In this document: piece by piece, positions 44,463 to 54,862 of the stretch
Numbering within the stretch: the first letter of the stretch is position 1
Layout of the letters: each line of letters opens with the position of its first letter
NCBI GenBank assembly: GCA_034770075.1
Contig: CM068380.1
Span: forward strand, 28,272,005-28,336,004
Length of the DNA stretch: 64,000 bases
Source: Aralia elata
Lineage: Eukaryota > Streptophyta > Magnoliopsida > Apiales > Araliaceae
Direction of reading: 5' to 3'
Notes under the pieces: generated by a model
Told to the model about the DNA's origin: nothing
The model's input: the letters and a program-made list of their open reading frames with translations, nothing else
Database searches by the model: none
Translations under genes and position numbers: made by a program

Positions 44463-45575
44463 ATGGCGGACTACGACTATCAATGGCCTTATACGAGAAT
44501 GATTCAGCCAAGAGCGGCAGGGATTTATGAATTAGATAAATTGTCAGCATCGATTGAGACATTTTCGAGGATGATTGACGCTTTTGCAGTACAACATATT
44601 CAAAGTGTGGCGGTAATTTGTGATTATTGTGCTGGAAATCATCCGAGTCATCAATGCGCCATCAATTTTAAGTCGATGCAGTATGGTGGCAATTTCGGTG
44701 ATTACCCCAACAGTTATCCCTATCCCAACAACTATAATCAAGATTGGGGGTATTATCCGGATTTTTCATGGAGCCATAATAATCAAGTCCAAATCTTTGC
44801 TCCAAGCCAATCATACACTCTAGAATTTCAGGATTCAGCCTATCTACATGAAGAAGAAAGGAAACTAAGTTTGGAGGAGGCCTTGGCAAAGTTTATTACA
44901 GCTACGGATAAAAGAATAAGTGATCAAGATCAGCTATTGAACTTAGTGGATTTAAATATAAAAAACCAAGCAGTGTCGATTCGAAATCTTGAGAATCAGA
45001 TAGGACAACTTATCAGCGCCTTCAAGAATAGTTATCATTGTGCATGGCCTAATGACGTGGTTCTCGAGACTGATGGATTGCTCGCGCCAAAGCTACAACC
45101 GGACGTGCTAATTGATGATAATTCTGATATGGAGGAGAATAGTGGGGATCAAGAAAATACAGCCGAAGCCGTGAGTTTCGACGCTGATGTACCGATTTTG
45201 TTAATGCCCCATGTACCTTTTTCACCAAAGCTCAAAGATCCGGGTAGTTTTGCAAAACCGTGTCCACTTGGTAGTCATGTCCTTGGTAAAGCTCTTAATA
45301 ACATTAGAACTAGGACTACATTACAACCATGGTGGGATGAGAGGGAGGAGATAGAAGACGAGCCCGTGGTGTTTGACAAGATTCAATGCCCCAATCTAAT
45401 CACGAACACAACGGAGGAAGCACCTAGCTATTTGACAGTCGTAATTAAGAACCTATCTACAAAAAGCAAACTAGGTGACTTTGAAACAATGGACCCTTCT
45501 GCAGCAAATCCCTCGAAAGCTACATTATTACTAATGGATGGAGGGTTCCTCAATTTTCGAAGGGGAATTGGATAG
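44463..45575 (+). CDS. gag: Athila-type Gag, 370 codons, fused to protease start
   Basis: ATG at 44463 (MADYDYQWPYTRM) follows the leader; an in-frame upstream extension is leader sequence. A CCHC-like finger, CDYCAGNHPSHQC, is at residues about 56-68. An FSWSHNN motif is near residue 100 and a helical block with LEEALAKFITATDKR and IRNLENQIGQLISAF at about 137-182, the Athila Gag C-terminal pattern. Near residue 255 KDPGSFAKPCPLGSH resembles the protease lead-in. The N-terminal capsid part normal for Athila is missing, so this is a shortened Gag that could still bind RNA. The frame is fully open, which is unusual in this window. Confidence 0.78.
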   Translation: MADYDYQWPYTRMIQPRAAGIYELDKLSASIETFSRMIDAFAVQHIQSVAVICDYCAGNHPSHQCAINFKSMQYGGNFGDYPNSYPYPNNYNQDWGYYPDFSWSHNNQVQIFAPSQSYTLEFQDSAYLHEEERKLSLEEALAKFITATDKRISDQDQLLNLVDLNIKNQAVSIRNLENQIGQLISAFKNSYHCAWPNDVVLETDGLLAPKLQPDVLIDDNSDMEENSGDQENTAEAVSFDADVPILLMPHVPFSPKLKDPGSFAKPCPLGSHVLGKALNNIRTRTTLQPWWDEREEIEDEPVVFDKIQCPNLITNTTEEAPSYLTVVIKNLSTKSKLGDFETMDPSAANPSKATLLLMDGGFLNFRRGIG

Positions 45576-46319
45576 TAAATGGTGAAGTCAGGCTGACGAC
45601 TATAAACCAAGCGCTTCTTGGGAGGCAACCCAAGTTTAATTTTTAGTATTAGTTTTTATTTATTTTATTAGGTTTCATAGTAGTTAATAAATTTGCTTCT
45701 AATGTGTTTACAGGTTATTCGAGTCCAATTCAAGTGCAATGCCTTATTCATTCCAATGTGCCTAGCCTATTCTTCAGACTTAGCAGACAAGGAGGAAGAT
45801 TGCTATATTTTCAGGGAAGTCCTTTGCTTTACTTTTTCCTATTTTAGCCATTGAGGACAATGTATGGTTTAAGTTTGGGAGTGTGGTCTTGTTTTGTGTT
45901 ATTTATTTTAGTTTATTAAGGTCGTATGTTAGTTAGTAAGTTTTTAGGATAGGTGAGCATTGATTTAATTTGAATTTGATTATGGCCAATGATAAAAAGA
46001 AAAAAATGGATTAATTTTTTTTAACTCTTGTGAAGTTGAGAAGCATGCTTAGTTTATATTTTGACTTATGAGTTGGGTTTACACTATTTGTGATCTTTTT
46101 GAACTTCAAAGCACATATCCATCTGTTTATCTAGTTGTGTCTTAAGGAAAAAAATTTTGGTTAAATGCTTGTGACAGATATCATTGAAACTTTAAAATCT
46201 TATTTGAGCATCATTCAAAGCGAAATTTAGGCATTAACATAAGTTTGGGAGAAATCTTGGGTTATTGAAAATTTTAAAAATTCTGAAACCTTCCTGAGTT
46301 AAAATGATGAATCATGTGG
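45576..46319 (+). other. Athila 3' untranslated region
   Basis: It contains GCGCTTCTTGGGAGGCAACC at 45611-45630, a conserved post-pol block of Athila elements that can form a GGG/CCC hairpin. Near 45855 TTGAGGACAATG and GTTTAAGTTTGGGAGTG, an inner copy of the polypurine-type phrase, are seen. No coding frame. Confidence 0.7.
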
Positions 46320-46466
46320 TGGGTTGAGATGGAGTGTAAAATACACTCACCCATAAACACATGCACGAGAAGGAGCGTAAAACGCACTCGTGCGAGAGAA
46401 AACGGAATGGAGCGTAAAACGCACTCATTCAATGAGAAGTGAGATGGAGCGTAAAACGCACTCACT
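46320..46466. repeat. Four hairpin repeats with changing outer arms (Athila 3' region)
   Basis: Cores at 46332-46348 (GAGTGTAAAATACACTC), 46373-46389, 46410-46426 and 46447-46463 (GAGCGTAAAACGCACTC). Outside the core, each copy has its own complementary pair: GGGT(T)GAG/CTCACCC, GCACGAG/CTCGTGC, GAATG/CATTC and AGTGAG/CTCACT. Confidence 0.85.
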
Positions 46467-46912
46467 AAAAAAAAGGAAAGAAAAATTGCGTTTTAAAATA
46501 CTTGGGAAGGGTTTAAATGTGCTTAAATGTATGAAATATCCTTTTGATCCTCTAAATTTTGTGTTTTGCCTTTATTAGCGCAGATTGATGTGAAAGCAGG
46601 TTTTTAGAGTTGATTTGAAAATCTTTTATGAGTATTTGATTATATGATCTAGTGTGAGTTATGGCTAGTTGAACATTTGGATGCACACATACGCACTTAA
46701 AAGATCATGAGTAGTTGTGGAACTGATGATTAGGTTGAAATTTTAGACTTTGCATGTTTTTAGAATTTTTTCTTGAGTTAACATTAAAAGAAATCTGTGA
46801 GGCTATTATGCAAATTTGTATTGATTCATTGCTCGAGTCGTGTGAGTTGTTATTTAGAATTAGTTGTTATAGTTGTTGTTCTTAGTGTTTGCTTGAGGAC
46901 AAGCAAAGATTT
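46467..46912 (+). other. Athila 3' untranslated region, distal
   Basis: AT-rich, no frame. It ends in the GCTTGAGGACAAGC inverted repeat (about 46891-46904) just before the polypurine tract. Confidence 0.55.
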
Positions 46913-46927
46913 AAGTTTGGGGGTATT
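46913..46927 (+). other. Polypurine-type tract of Athila element
   Basis: AAGTTTGGGGGTATT directly before LTR 2, as in other Athila elements. Confidence 0.8.
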
Positions 46928-48639
46928 TGATGAGTGGGTTTTACATCTACGAATTGAGTACGCTTGGCTTGATAATTTGTGAGTTCTTAAGTATTTTAAG
47001 TTAGTAGTAGATATTTATAGTGTTTTTATGTTATTTTGTAGGAATGAGCAAGGAAACGCAATCCGAACATCTTTTGGAGTACAACATGCGAGCAAATGCG
47101 AAAAGGGAAGATTTCAGGGATTTTAACATTAAAATGGATGCATGTTCTTGGATTGAAACTTAGATTTTATTGTAGATTTACTTCTTAGCTTTCCGGAACA
47201 TCTTGAATCAACCCAATCGGAGTTCGGATGCGAGAGTTATGACATTTTTATCAACAGAGATCAAGGTTTAGAGTTGTCATTTACATAATAGTCATATGAA
47301 GCTCAATTTCAGCCATTCTCCAGCCCGAATCTCTCAATGCTCAAAGAAGGAAAGTTGTAGATCTCGTCGAGAGCTTCGATTTGATAGGTGGTAGGCCCCG
47401 TAACTCCTCCCGGATCAAAAGTTATGACCATTTTACCAACAGATGTCCGAGCAGAATTTGGTCGGGCGAGGCCGCGCTGGTCTGCAGAGTGGAAAACATG
47501 ATTTCTGGCACTTGGGCGCGGCCGCGCTGCTTCGTAGGCCAAATATGGGCGCGGCCGCGCTAGGTCGGGTTTTTAAAAAGCTTATTTTTGACCTAAATTG
47601 AATGAAACAAGGATTGTAACTTCTAATTGATTTAGGACTTTAACTAGAACCTATAAATACATGATGTGAGGCATAGAATGGGGGAAATCTTGTTACTTTT
47701 TGCTAACCCTAGTTTGGGAGAAAGAGAGGGAGGCTTGAAGCAATTGAGCACGCACAAAGGATTCAATTAAGGAGTTGAAGGAGAGACTCAAGGATTGTAA
47801 TTACAGATTCTATTCTCTTCCCTAATCTCTTATTTTGTATTCTTGAATGCTTTATCAATTATGTATTAAGGATTTTAATTCAATCATGAACTAATTTCTT
47901 TTTAAGATTACAATGGAACTTATTGCGTAGCTTTTATTGATATGCTTCCTTGTTAGTTATTGTTGATTATTATCGGATTGTCTATTATGATTTGTGATTA
48001 ATTGCTTAAATGTCTTATCAACAATTACCGTGGTAATCTATATGAACTCGAGAGATGGATTATATTTTTAGACCTAATCATAATAGCATGTGATTGTGTA
48101 TGATGTTGTCGATGGAATTTATGATTTGTGTTTAGGATAGAGATATACCTACGCCGCATGTAATATGAAAGAGAATCTGTGCTTTAAATCCTTTTTAATT
48201 GTAATTCACATAGAGATATAGTGAATTAGTTAACTAGGGTGTTCATCTTAATTCTATCTTTTGTGGATTTAAGTTGATTCGTTTATGATACATCGAGAGA
48301 TGATTATAAATATTGACGAGTTCTTGATTAACAATCCGAAATAATTAATATAACTTAACAGGAAGTGTATTAATTCAAGTGAAACATTAAGGGAAATTGT
48401 AATCTTAAGCCTTTTATCTGAATTCGATTCTTGGTAGTTAGTAATTAGTTAGTTTAGTATTTTATTATCTAAAATTCACAGTCTTAATCAATTGTTTAAA
48501 TAAAGTTAATTTGATTATGAGTTAGTATTTGGTAATTATTATTAAATAATTCTCTGTGGGTTCGACACTCTACTTTCACTTTATTACTTGTTGACCGTGT
48601 ACACTTGCACGTATTTATTGATTGCTAAATCGACAAACA
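46928..48639 (+). repeat. Athila LTR 2 (about 1712 bp)
   Basis: Nearly identical to LTR 1 but about 30 bp shorter in the palindrome cluster, where the first pair is merged (47463-47480 reads GGGCGAGGCCGCGCTGG). The last two palindromes are near 47515 and 47547. Confidence 0.87.
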
Positions 48640-48645
48640 AGTTTT

Positions 48646-48663
48646 TGGCGCCGTTGCCGGGGA
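48646..48663 (+). other. Second Athila primer binding site
   Basis: Same 18 bases as at 44334-44351. Finding it after LTR 2 shows that LTR 2 also served as a 5' LTR. Confidence 0.85.
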
Positions 48664-48773
48664 ATTAGTTTAATAATTTTTGCCATCATTAACTTTAATC
48701 AAATTAGTTTTAATTTAATCATTTTGTTTTTATTTTAATTATTTTCCTATATTTCTCTCTTTTTAGGTACATC

Positions 48774-49032
48774 ATGGCGGACTACGACTATCAATGGCCT
48801 TATACGAGAATGATTCAGCCAAGAGCGGCAGGAATTTATGAATTCGATGAATTGTCAGCACCGATTGAGACATTTTCGAGGATGATTGACGCTTTTGCAG
48901 TACAACATATTCAAAGTGTGGCGGTAATTTGTGATTATTGTGCTGAAAATCATCCGAGTCATCAATGCGCCATCAATTTTAAGTCGATGCAGTATGGTGG
49001 CAATTTCGGTGATTACCCCAACAGTTATACCT
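48774..49032 (+). pseudogene. gag: Truncated Athila gag start
   Basis: First 86 codons of the Gag at 44463, including the zinc finger (CDYCAENHPSHQC). It is cut at 49032, where the truncated Copia-A LTR begins. Confidence 0.9.
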
Positions 49033-50813
49033 ATTGAGTTTCTTAAAAGGCATTTTATATTATCTACATGGTGCTGTTATATTAAATGTGATAAACCCAT
49101 AGTTTTGAGCAATGCTTTTATAATCATGATGGCGATCATGTTAATGAGATCTAAATTCAAGATAGCTCACAAACTAAAATTGTTCCTAATAGTTGGATTA
49201 CTAAATTGGGAATTAGTGAATTCGGATAGATTAGTACATACTTTGCTTGCTCTTAGGAAGAGGATGATTGATCTCATAATCATTTGTGTGGAGACACTAA
49301 AGCAAGTATGTAGGTGCTTATTAGAGAATAAGTTCACTGAACGTGACTCGTTAAGGAATGTCTAATGGAGTTTTACTCGCCTGTCAATAGGAATTCTTCT
49401 AGTGATAGTAGTACAAGTGATCCTTGGACTTGAGATCATCATAGTATCTTATGTATGATGAGTTATATTTGACATGTCCCTTAAGACCTTTGGGGTATAT
49501 CAAAGGGTATGATTGGGTATAATAAGTTGTACATGGAGATAGATGAATGATCAACAAAGAATCTACCACGTCTGGTAAAAGATGTGAATGTTCTATGTGA
49601 TTCGATAAATGACAACTCAGTAGTCCTTGGCCAAGGCAGAATGAAATTAGAAAGGAGTTTCTAATTTGCATTATTTACAGTTGTGCATTTGGGAATCGAA
49701 ATACATATAATTAAATAAAATAAGACTTGACAGTAAATCCATGTCTTATATTTAATTGGGACATTGTATGGTAGAAGGATTGAATTGTACGGTAACTATT
49801 TACTCAAAGGTTCTTTTATGATTAATGTTGAAATCTATATTATTTGGAAAGTCGTTGATCGCTAAGGGGGCTTACCCTTATTGTAGAATAAATATTATTT
49901 ATTTAAATGAATTAAATAGTTTAATTTATTTATTTAAATAAGATTAGAATTGTTCTCATTGATTTATTCACAACCGGTTTAATATGGAGAACCTAAAGGG
50001 TCACACCGCAAAAGGAAAATATTTATTTAAGAAGTAAATGGCATAATTGTAATAATAAGTTAAGTGTATTTAATTTAGTCTATGGAGATAGAATAAATTA
50101 AATAGCTTAATATTTATTATTTAATATTTTGGAAATATTAAATATAAATTAATAAGAGGAGTCTTATTATTATTATTACTATTACTATTATTTAATTCCT
50201 AATAGGGATTGGGAATTAATTTATAGGACTATTATTTATTTCCTAATAGGGATTGGGAATTAATTAATAGAAGTACTCTCTCACGAATTCCTAATTGGAT
50301 TAGGAGCATAATTAATTAAAGGAGTTTAATTAGAAAAAAAACCCTAATCCTAAATAGTTTAGGAAAGGGTTATTCCTACATCTATAAATAAGAAGAGTCT
50401 TATCATAGATTAGGGTTACACACTCTTGCATTAGATTGTGGAGAGTACTTGCAATTTCTATAGAGATAGAAACTAGGGTTCTTGTCAAACACCCAACTTC
50501 TTGAATACTTGTTCTTCCTTGGTGGATCACCTCTAGAGGCCAAACACTTAGGTGGCTAACGTTGATCAAAGGAAGGAATCACACCGTAGCATTCGAGGAG
50601 AACACGAAGGACTAGGAGTTGAACGTGTACCCGAGGAAGCTTTGTTCTACGAGGGTATAATTCTTATTCTCTTTCTCTTTCGTTTATATCGTTAATTGAG
50701 CACATTGATCGATCATGGTGATGGTTTGTATAAAATTTTAAAATCCGTTTTATCACACTTCCGCTCTATTTATGTAATTTGATTGCATGTTTACGTAATA
50801 TACAAACCTAACA
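49033..50813 (+). repeat. 5' LTR of Copia-A, truncated (1781 bp)
   Basis: Aligns with 56450-58231; the first 83 bp present in the 3' LTR are missing. TATA box TATAAATA at 50383-50390. Ends CCTAACA. Confidence 0.92.
50383..50390 (+). promoter_or_regulatory. TATA box of Copia-A LTR
   Basis: TATAAATA in ACATCTATAAATAAG; repeated at about 57801 in the 3' LTR. Confidence 0.65.
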
Positions 50814-50814
50814 G

Positions 50815-50827
50815 TGGTATCAGAGCC
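50815..50827 (+). other. Primer binding site of Copia-A
   Basis: TGGTATCAGAGCC, complementary to initiator tRNA-Met, 1 bp after the LTR. Confidence 0.92.
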
Positions 50828-50930
50828 TAATCATGTGCTAATTATCGATCTTGATGATTCCATATATGAACTGATATGCGAAACGTTCGAAATTTTGGAT
50901 TGGGGAAAATTTTTCTGAATCTGCATCGCG

Positions 50931-51047
50931 GCGCGGCCGCGCCGCTTCCAGTTCATTCTGGAGCGCGGCCGCGCCCTAACCCAGAAAACGTTTCTGGGTT
51001 GCAGCGCGGCCGCGCCGCTCCTAGTTCAAATTAGAGCGCGGCCGCGC
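50931..51047. repeat. Cluster of four GC palindromes (Copia-A leader)
   Basis: GCGCGGCCGCGC at 50931, 50963, 51004 and 51036, spacings 32, 41 and 32 bp. Spacers begin CGCTTCCAGTTC and CGCTCCTAGTTC. This is the same palindrome and pair spacing as in the Athila LTR. Confidence 0.93.
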
Positions 51048-52482
51048 CGGTGTGCAGACTTTAAAATTTTTTTTTGTTTTCTCAATTAATATAAATGGTT
51101 TATTTAATTGATAAAAGTTTAAAATAAAAGAGTTTATTTTATCTGGAATGGAATTTCAGATTGCTAAAAATTAAAGGAGTTTAATTTGGATTTGGTTTTT
51201 GATTAAAATAAAAGAGTTTATTTTGTTTCAAAACTAAATATTAGCAAAACTTTTGCCCATTAATTGATGTCAATGCATATATGGAATGGATTTATTATTC
51301 ATGGGATGAATGTTATTTATTGATACATATAGAGATATGTATGATAATAAATAGGTGTTGATTATGGACTATTGACCAATGTGTGATTGGATTTATTTTA
51401 GTAGATGCTTGAATGAATGGGTTTTTATAAATGGGGTCTGCGTACCTCGTCTTCTCTAATTTTTCTTAATGTAAATTCTATCTCTCTCCTATGTACTTCC
51501 CCTTGACTGCTGATCAAGGTTTCTATTTATTGTAAAATAGTTTCTGTAGTAGGACTAGTTAGAATTAATTTTGAAGAATTGGAGACAAAGGAGCAAGGAG
51601 CGCTTGAAGACCCGTTTGTATTGGAGCCCGGGTTTAAATGTAATAGTTATATTTAAATTTAATTCTTGTACCCTAGGTTTGACCTTTTGGTTCACTTGGT
51701 GGCTCTAGTGAACCAAACTAGAATAAAAGTCCATAATCAATCCGGGTAGAATATAGTATTCTATATGTGCATGCTTACTATATATATATTATATATTATC
51801 CAACATGCTTCGCATGTAAAATAATATGACGCGTATTTTATATATATATGTGCATGCGCGCTAAACAAGATGAGACTAATAATAACAAACCCCTCAAAGT
51901 AATATATTAAGTCCTAAGCGTTCAAATATATTTGGAATATCGAACGTCGCCTTCTAGCATGGTAAATCGATAGAGTATTAAATATTTAATATGAGTTTGT
52001 TGTGTCACACAAGGCAAGTATTAAATATTTAAGATGTTGCTTTATCATATTTGATGCTTATACATAGACTGAACGATGTTGTTTTGTTGTGTCACACAAG
52101 GACAGTGTTTTTCTTTCGAATATATGGAAGTGCTAGGTTGGACTTAACTTGAATAATTTTGATTCGGATGTGTCATACTTGATCAAAATAATCTAAGAGG
52201 CAAAATACAAGGAGTTACATAGTGATGTAATTGATAATAGTTGTCTACCTATTTATTTATATATAGTTTGTTGTGTCACACAAGGCTATATACATTTGAA
52301 ATGGGATCCTTATTCTCACTAGCAAATCTTTAATTAGATTTGTCGAACTATATAATGAGGGTAATATAGTTTGATGAAAATAGTGGGAGATACTAATTTA
52401 AAATAAAGACCTAATTTATTTTGGTAATTAATTAAATGAATGTATGCTAAAATGTTGTCTATTTCACATGCATAATTTAAAA
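51048..52482 (+). other. Long AT-rich leader of Copia-A
   Basis: No frame. Three copies of TTGTGTCACACAA, itself a palindrome, at 52000-52012, 52087-52099 and 52271-52283, each inside GTTGTGTCACACAAGG. Such a leader (about 1.65 kb in total) is long for a Copia element. Confidence 0.75.
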
Positions 52483-53330
52483 ATGTCAAACTCACTATCA
52501 CTGCGTAACATACTTGATGCTAACAAACTGACTGGACCGAATTACACGGACTGGTTAAGGAATCTGAGAATTGTTCTCACTGCTGAAAAGATTTCTTATG
52601 TCCTAAATTCGCCAGTCCCTGCAAATGTTGCAGAAACAGCCTCTGAGGAAGAGATTGCTACTTTCAGAAAGTGGCAAGATGATGCAATCTTGGCTCAATG
52701 CATCATGCTTGCATCCATGAGTAACAAGCTTCAGCGTCAGCATGAAACTATAGATGCTCCTACTATATTGCTGCACCTCAAAGAGTTGTATGGGTAGCAA
52801 CGTAGAACTGCTAGATATCAGATATCTAAGGAGCTCTTCCGATCTCGTATGACCGAGGGCACTGCTGTTGAGAATCATGTCCTTAAGATGATCAATCTGA
52901 TTGAACAACTTGGACAGCTTGGATTTGTGATGGATGGGGAGTTAAGCCAAGATTTGATCTTGCAGTCACTCCCGGACACCTTCTCACAATTTGTTGTGAA
53001 TTTTCACATGAATAAGTTGGACGTCAGCTTGCCTGAGTTACTTAACATGCTGAAAACTGCTGAAGGTCACTTCTCATCCAACAAGAACCAAGTCTTACTA
53101 GTGGATGATTCTTCCAAGAAAAGGAAGAGGCCCAAGGTATCTTTTAAAAAGAAGAAAAACAAGAAGGCTAAGGGCAAGGCGAAGAGAAAGGATAAAAAGA
53201 AACCTGATCCAGATAGCAAAGGAATTTGCTACCATTGCAATAAGCCGGGACATTGGAAGAGGAACTGCAAGGAGTATCTTGCGGACCAAAAGAAGCTTGG
53301 AGAAGCTTCGACTTCCGATCTAGGTTTGTT
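52483..53330 (+). pseudogene. gag: gag of Copia-A, one stop
   Basis: ATG at 52483 (MSNSLSLRNILDANKLTGPN) fits the start of plant Copia Gag proteins. TAG at 52795 after KELYG interrupts it; the same frame goes on with TEGTAVENHVLKMINLIEQL. A Lys-rich stretch precedes the CCHC knuckle CYHCNKPGHWKRNC near 53227, the nucleocapsid. It would package RNA in virus-like particles. Only the one stop lies in this part. Confidence 0.9.
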
Positions 53331-54423
53331 CATGATTGAAATTAATTTTTCTGAAAGTCAAAATTCTACTTGGGTATTGGATACCGGCTGTAGTTCTCAC
53401 ATATGTAATAATGTGCAGGGACTAAGCAGAAGTAGAAAGCTGGACAAGGATGAAGTCGTCCTACGAGTAGGAAATGGAGCAAAGGTTGCTGCATTAGCTG
53501 TAGGGACTTATCGTTTAGCACTGCCTTCGGGCAAGTTCATTAGTTTAAATAATTGTTATTATGTTCTGACACTCATTAGAAACATTATTTCAATTTCTGT
53601 ATTGGATATGGATGGTTTTGATATTATAATAAAGAACAACAATTGTTCTATTTATAATAAAAATGTTTTATATGGTGTTGGGAACTTATTGAATGGACTG
53701 TACATACTTGACTTGCATGAAAATATACTTCAAATTGAACAAACTAAGAAAAGAAAAAGAGATGATGTTAATTATACCTTTATGTGGCATTGTAGACTTG
53801 GTCATATCAATGAAACAAGATTATCCAAGTTGCATAAAGATGGGCTTTTAGAGCTATCTGATTACGAATCATATCCAACTTGTGAATCTTGTCTCATGGG
53901 TAAAATGACTAAATCTCCTTTTACTGGAAAAGGAGAAAGAGTTACAGAGTTGTTAGCGTTGGTACACACAGACGTATGTGGACCTATGACAACGAATGCA
54001 CGAGAAGGGTATTCTTACTTTATTACTTTCACTGATGATCATTCTAGATTTGGATATGTGTATTTAATGAAATACAAATCTGAGTCATTTAAAAGGTTCA
54101 AAGAATTCAGAAGTGAAGTAGAGAAGCAAACTGGTAAGAGTATAAAGATTCTTCGATCGGATCGAGGAGGGGAATACTTGACCAATGAGTTTCTAAATTG
54201 TCTCAAAGAAAATAGTATAATCTCACATTGGACTCCACCAGGAACGCCACAGTTGAATGGTGTATCAAAAAGGAGAAATCGAACATTGTTGGACATGGTT
54301 CGTTCCATGATGAGTTTTACCGACCTTCCAGTATCCTTCTGGGGTTATGCCCTAGAAACGGCTGCATATCTACTTAACAAGGTACCTACCAAATCTGTCC
54401 CAAAGACTCTATATGAGATATAG
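53331..54423 (+). pseudogene. pol: protease and integrase of Copia-A
   Basis: In frame with gag. Protease active site WVLDTGCSSHICN near 53371. Integrase HHCC: WHCRLGHINETRL and CESCLMGKM at 53786-53905. Core acids: VHTDVCGPM near 53962 and RSDRGGEYL near 54155. The third acid is replaced, since codon 54268-54270 is AAA in NGVSKRRNRTLLDM, where Glu is normal. The frame ends at TAG 54421, where Trp is usual (YEIWTG-type). The enzyme would join element DNA to the host genome but is inactive here. Confidence 0.92.
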
Positions 54424-54862
54424 ACAGGGAGGAAACCAAATCTTAAGTATGTTAAGACTTGGGGTTGTCCAGCTTATGTCAAAAAGGTTTGAGCAAAATA
54501 AGCTAAAGACTAGATCCGATAAGTGTAGATTTGTTGGTTACCCTAAAGAAACTGTAGGGTATTATTTCTATCATCCTACTGATTAAAAGGTGTTTGTAGT
54601 GAAACACGCTGCCTTTTTGGAAAAGGAGTTTATCCTTGAAGGGGTCAGTGGGAGTAAGATATATCTTGAAGAAGTTCAAGAACCATAAAATACTCCGAAT
54701 CAAAGTTAGGTACCTAACCAAGTAGAAGAACCTACTGTACCATAACCTATTCGTAAATCTAGAAGAGTACCAAAGATACCTGAAAGGTATGGATTCATCA
54801 TAGAGGATGATGATGAGGTACACATCATAGATGATGATGATCCATTAAGTTACGAAGAGGCT
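54424..54862 (+). pseudogene. integrase C-terminal region and linker of Copia-A
   Basis: Decayed section between the integrase stop and the open reverse transcriptase frame. Nucleotides still match the usual KPNLKYVKTWGCPAYV stretch. It carries several stops and an acidic Glu/Asp linker near 54800. Confidence 0.75.

Larger units (their letters stand above)
42582..49032 (+). mobile_element. Athila-type gag-only element with LTR-internal-LTR-internal layout
   Basis: LTR (42582-44327), internal (44328-46927), LTR (46928-48639), then a second primer site and gag start cut off at 49032. The lineage is read from the tRNA-Asp primer site, the gag zinc finger and C-terminal motifs, the conserved CTTGGGAGGCAACCCAA block and the AAGTTTGGGGGT tract. 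Reverse transcriptase, RNase H and integrase are absent, so it depends on other elements. The trailing second internal part suggests unequal recombination or a second, truncated copy. Confidence 0.85.

Noticed and set aside
46797..46982. Small frame across the Athila 3' region and LTR start
   Set aside because: It crosses the polypurine tract and LTR border and has no similarity to Gag or Pol.
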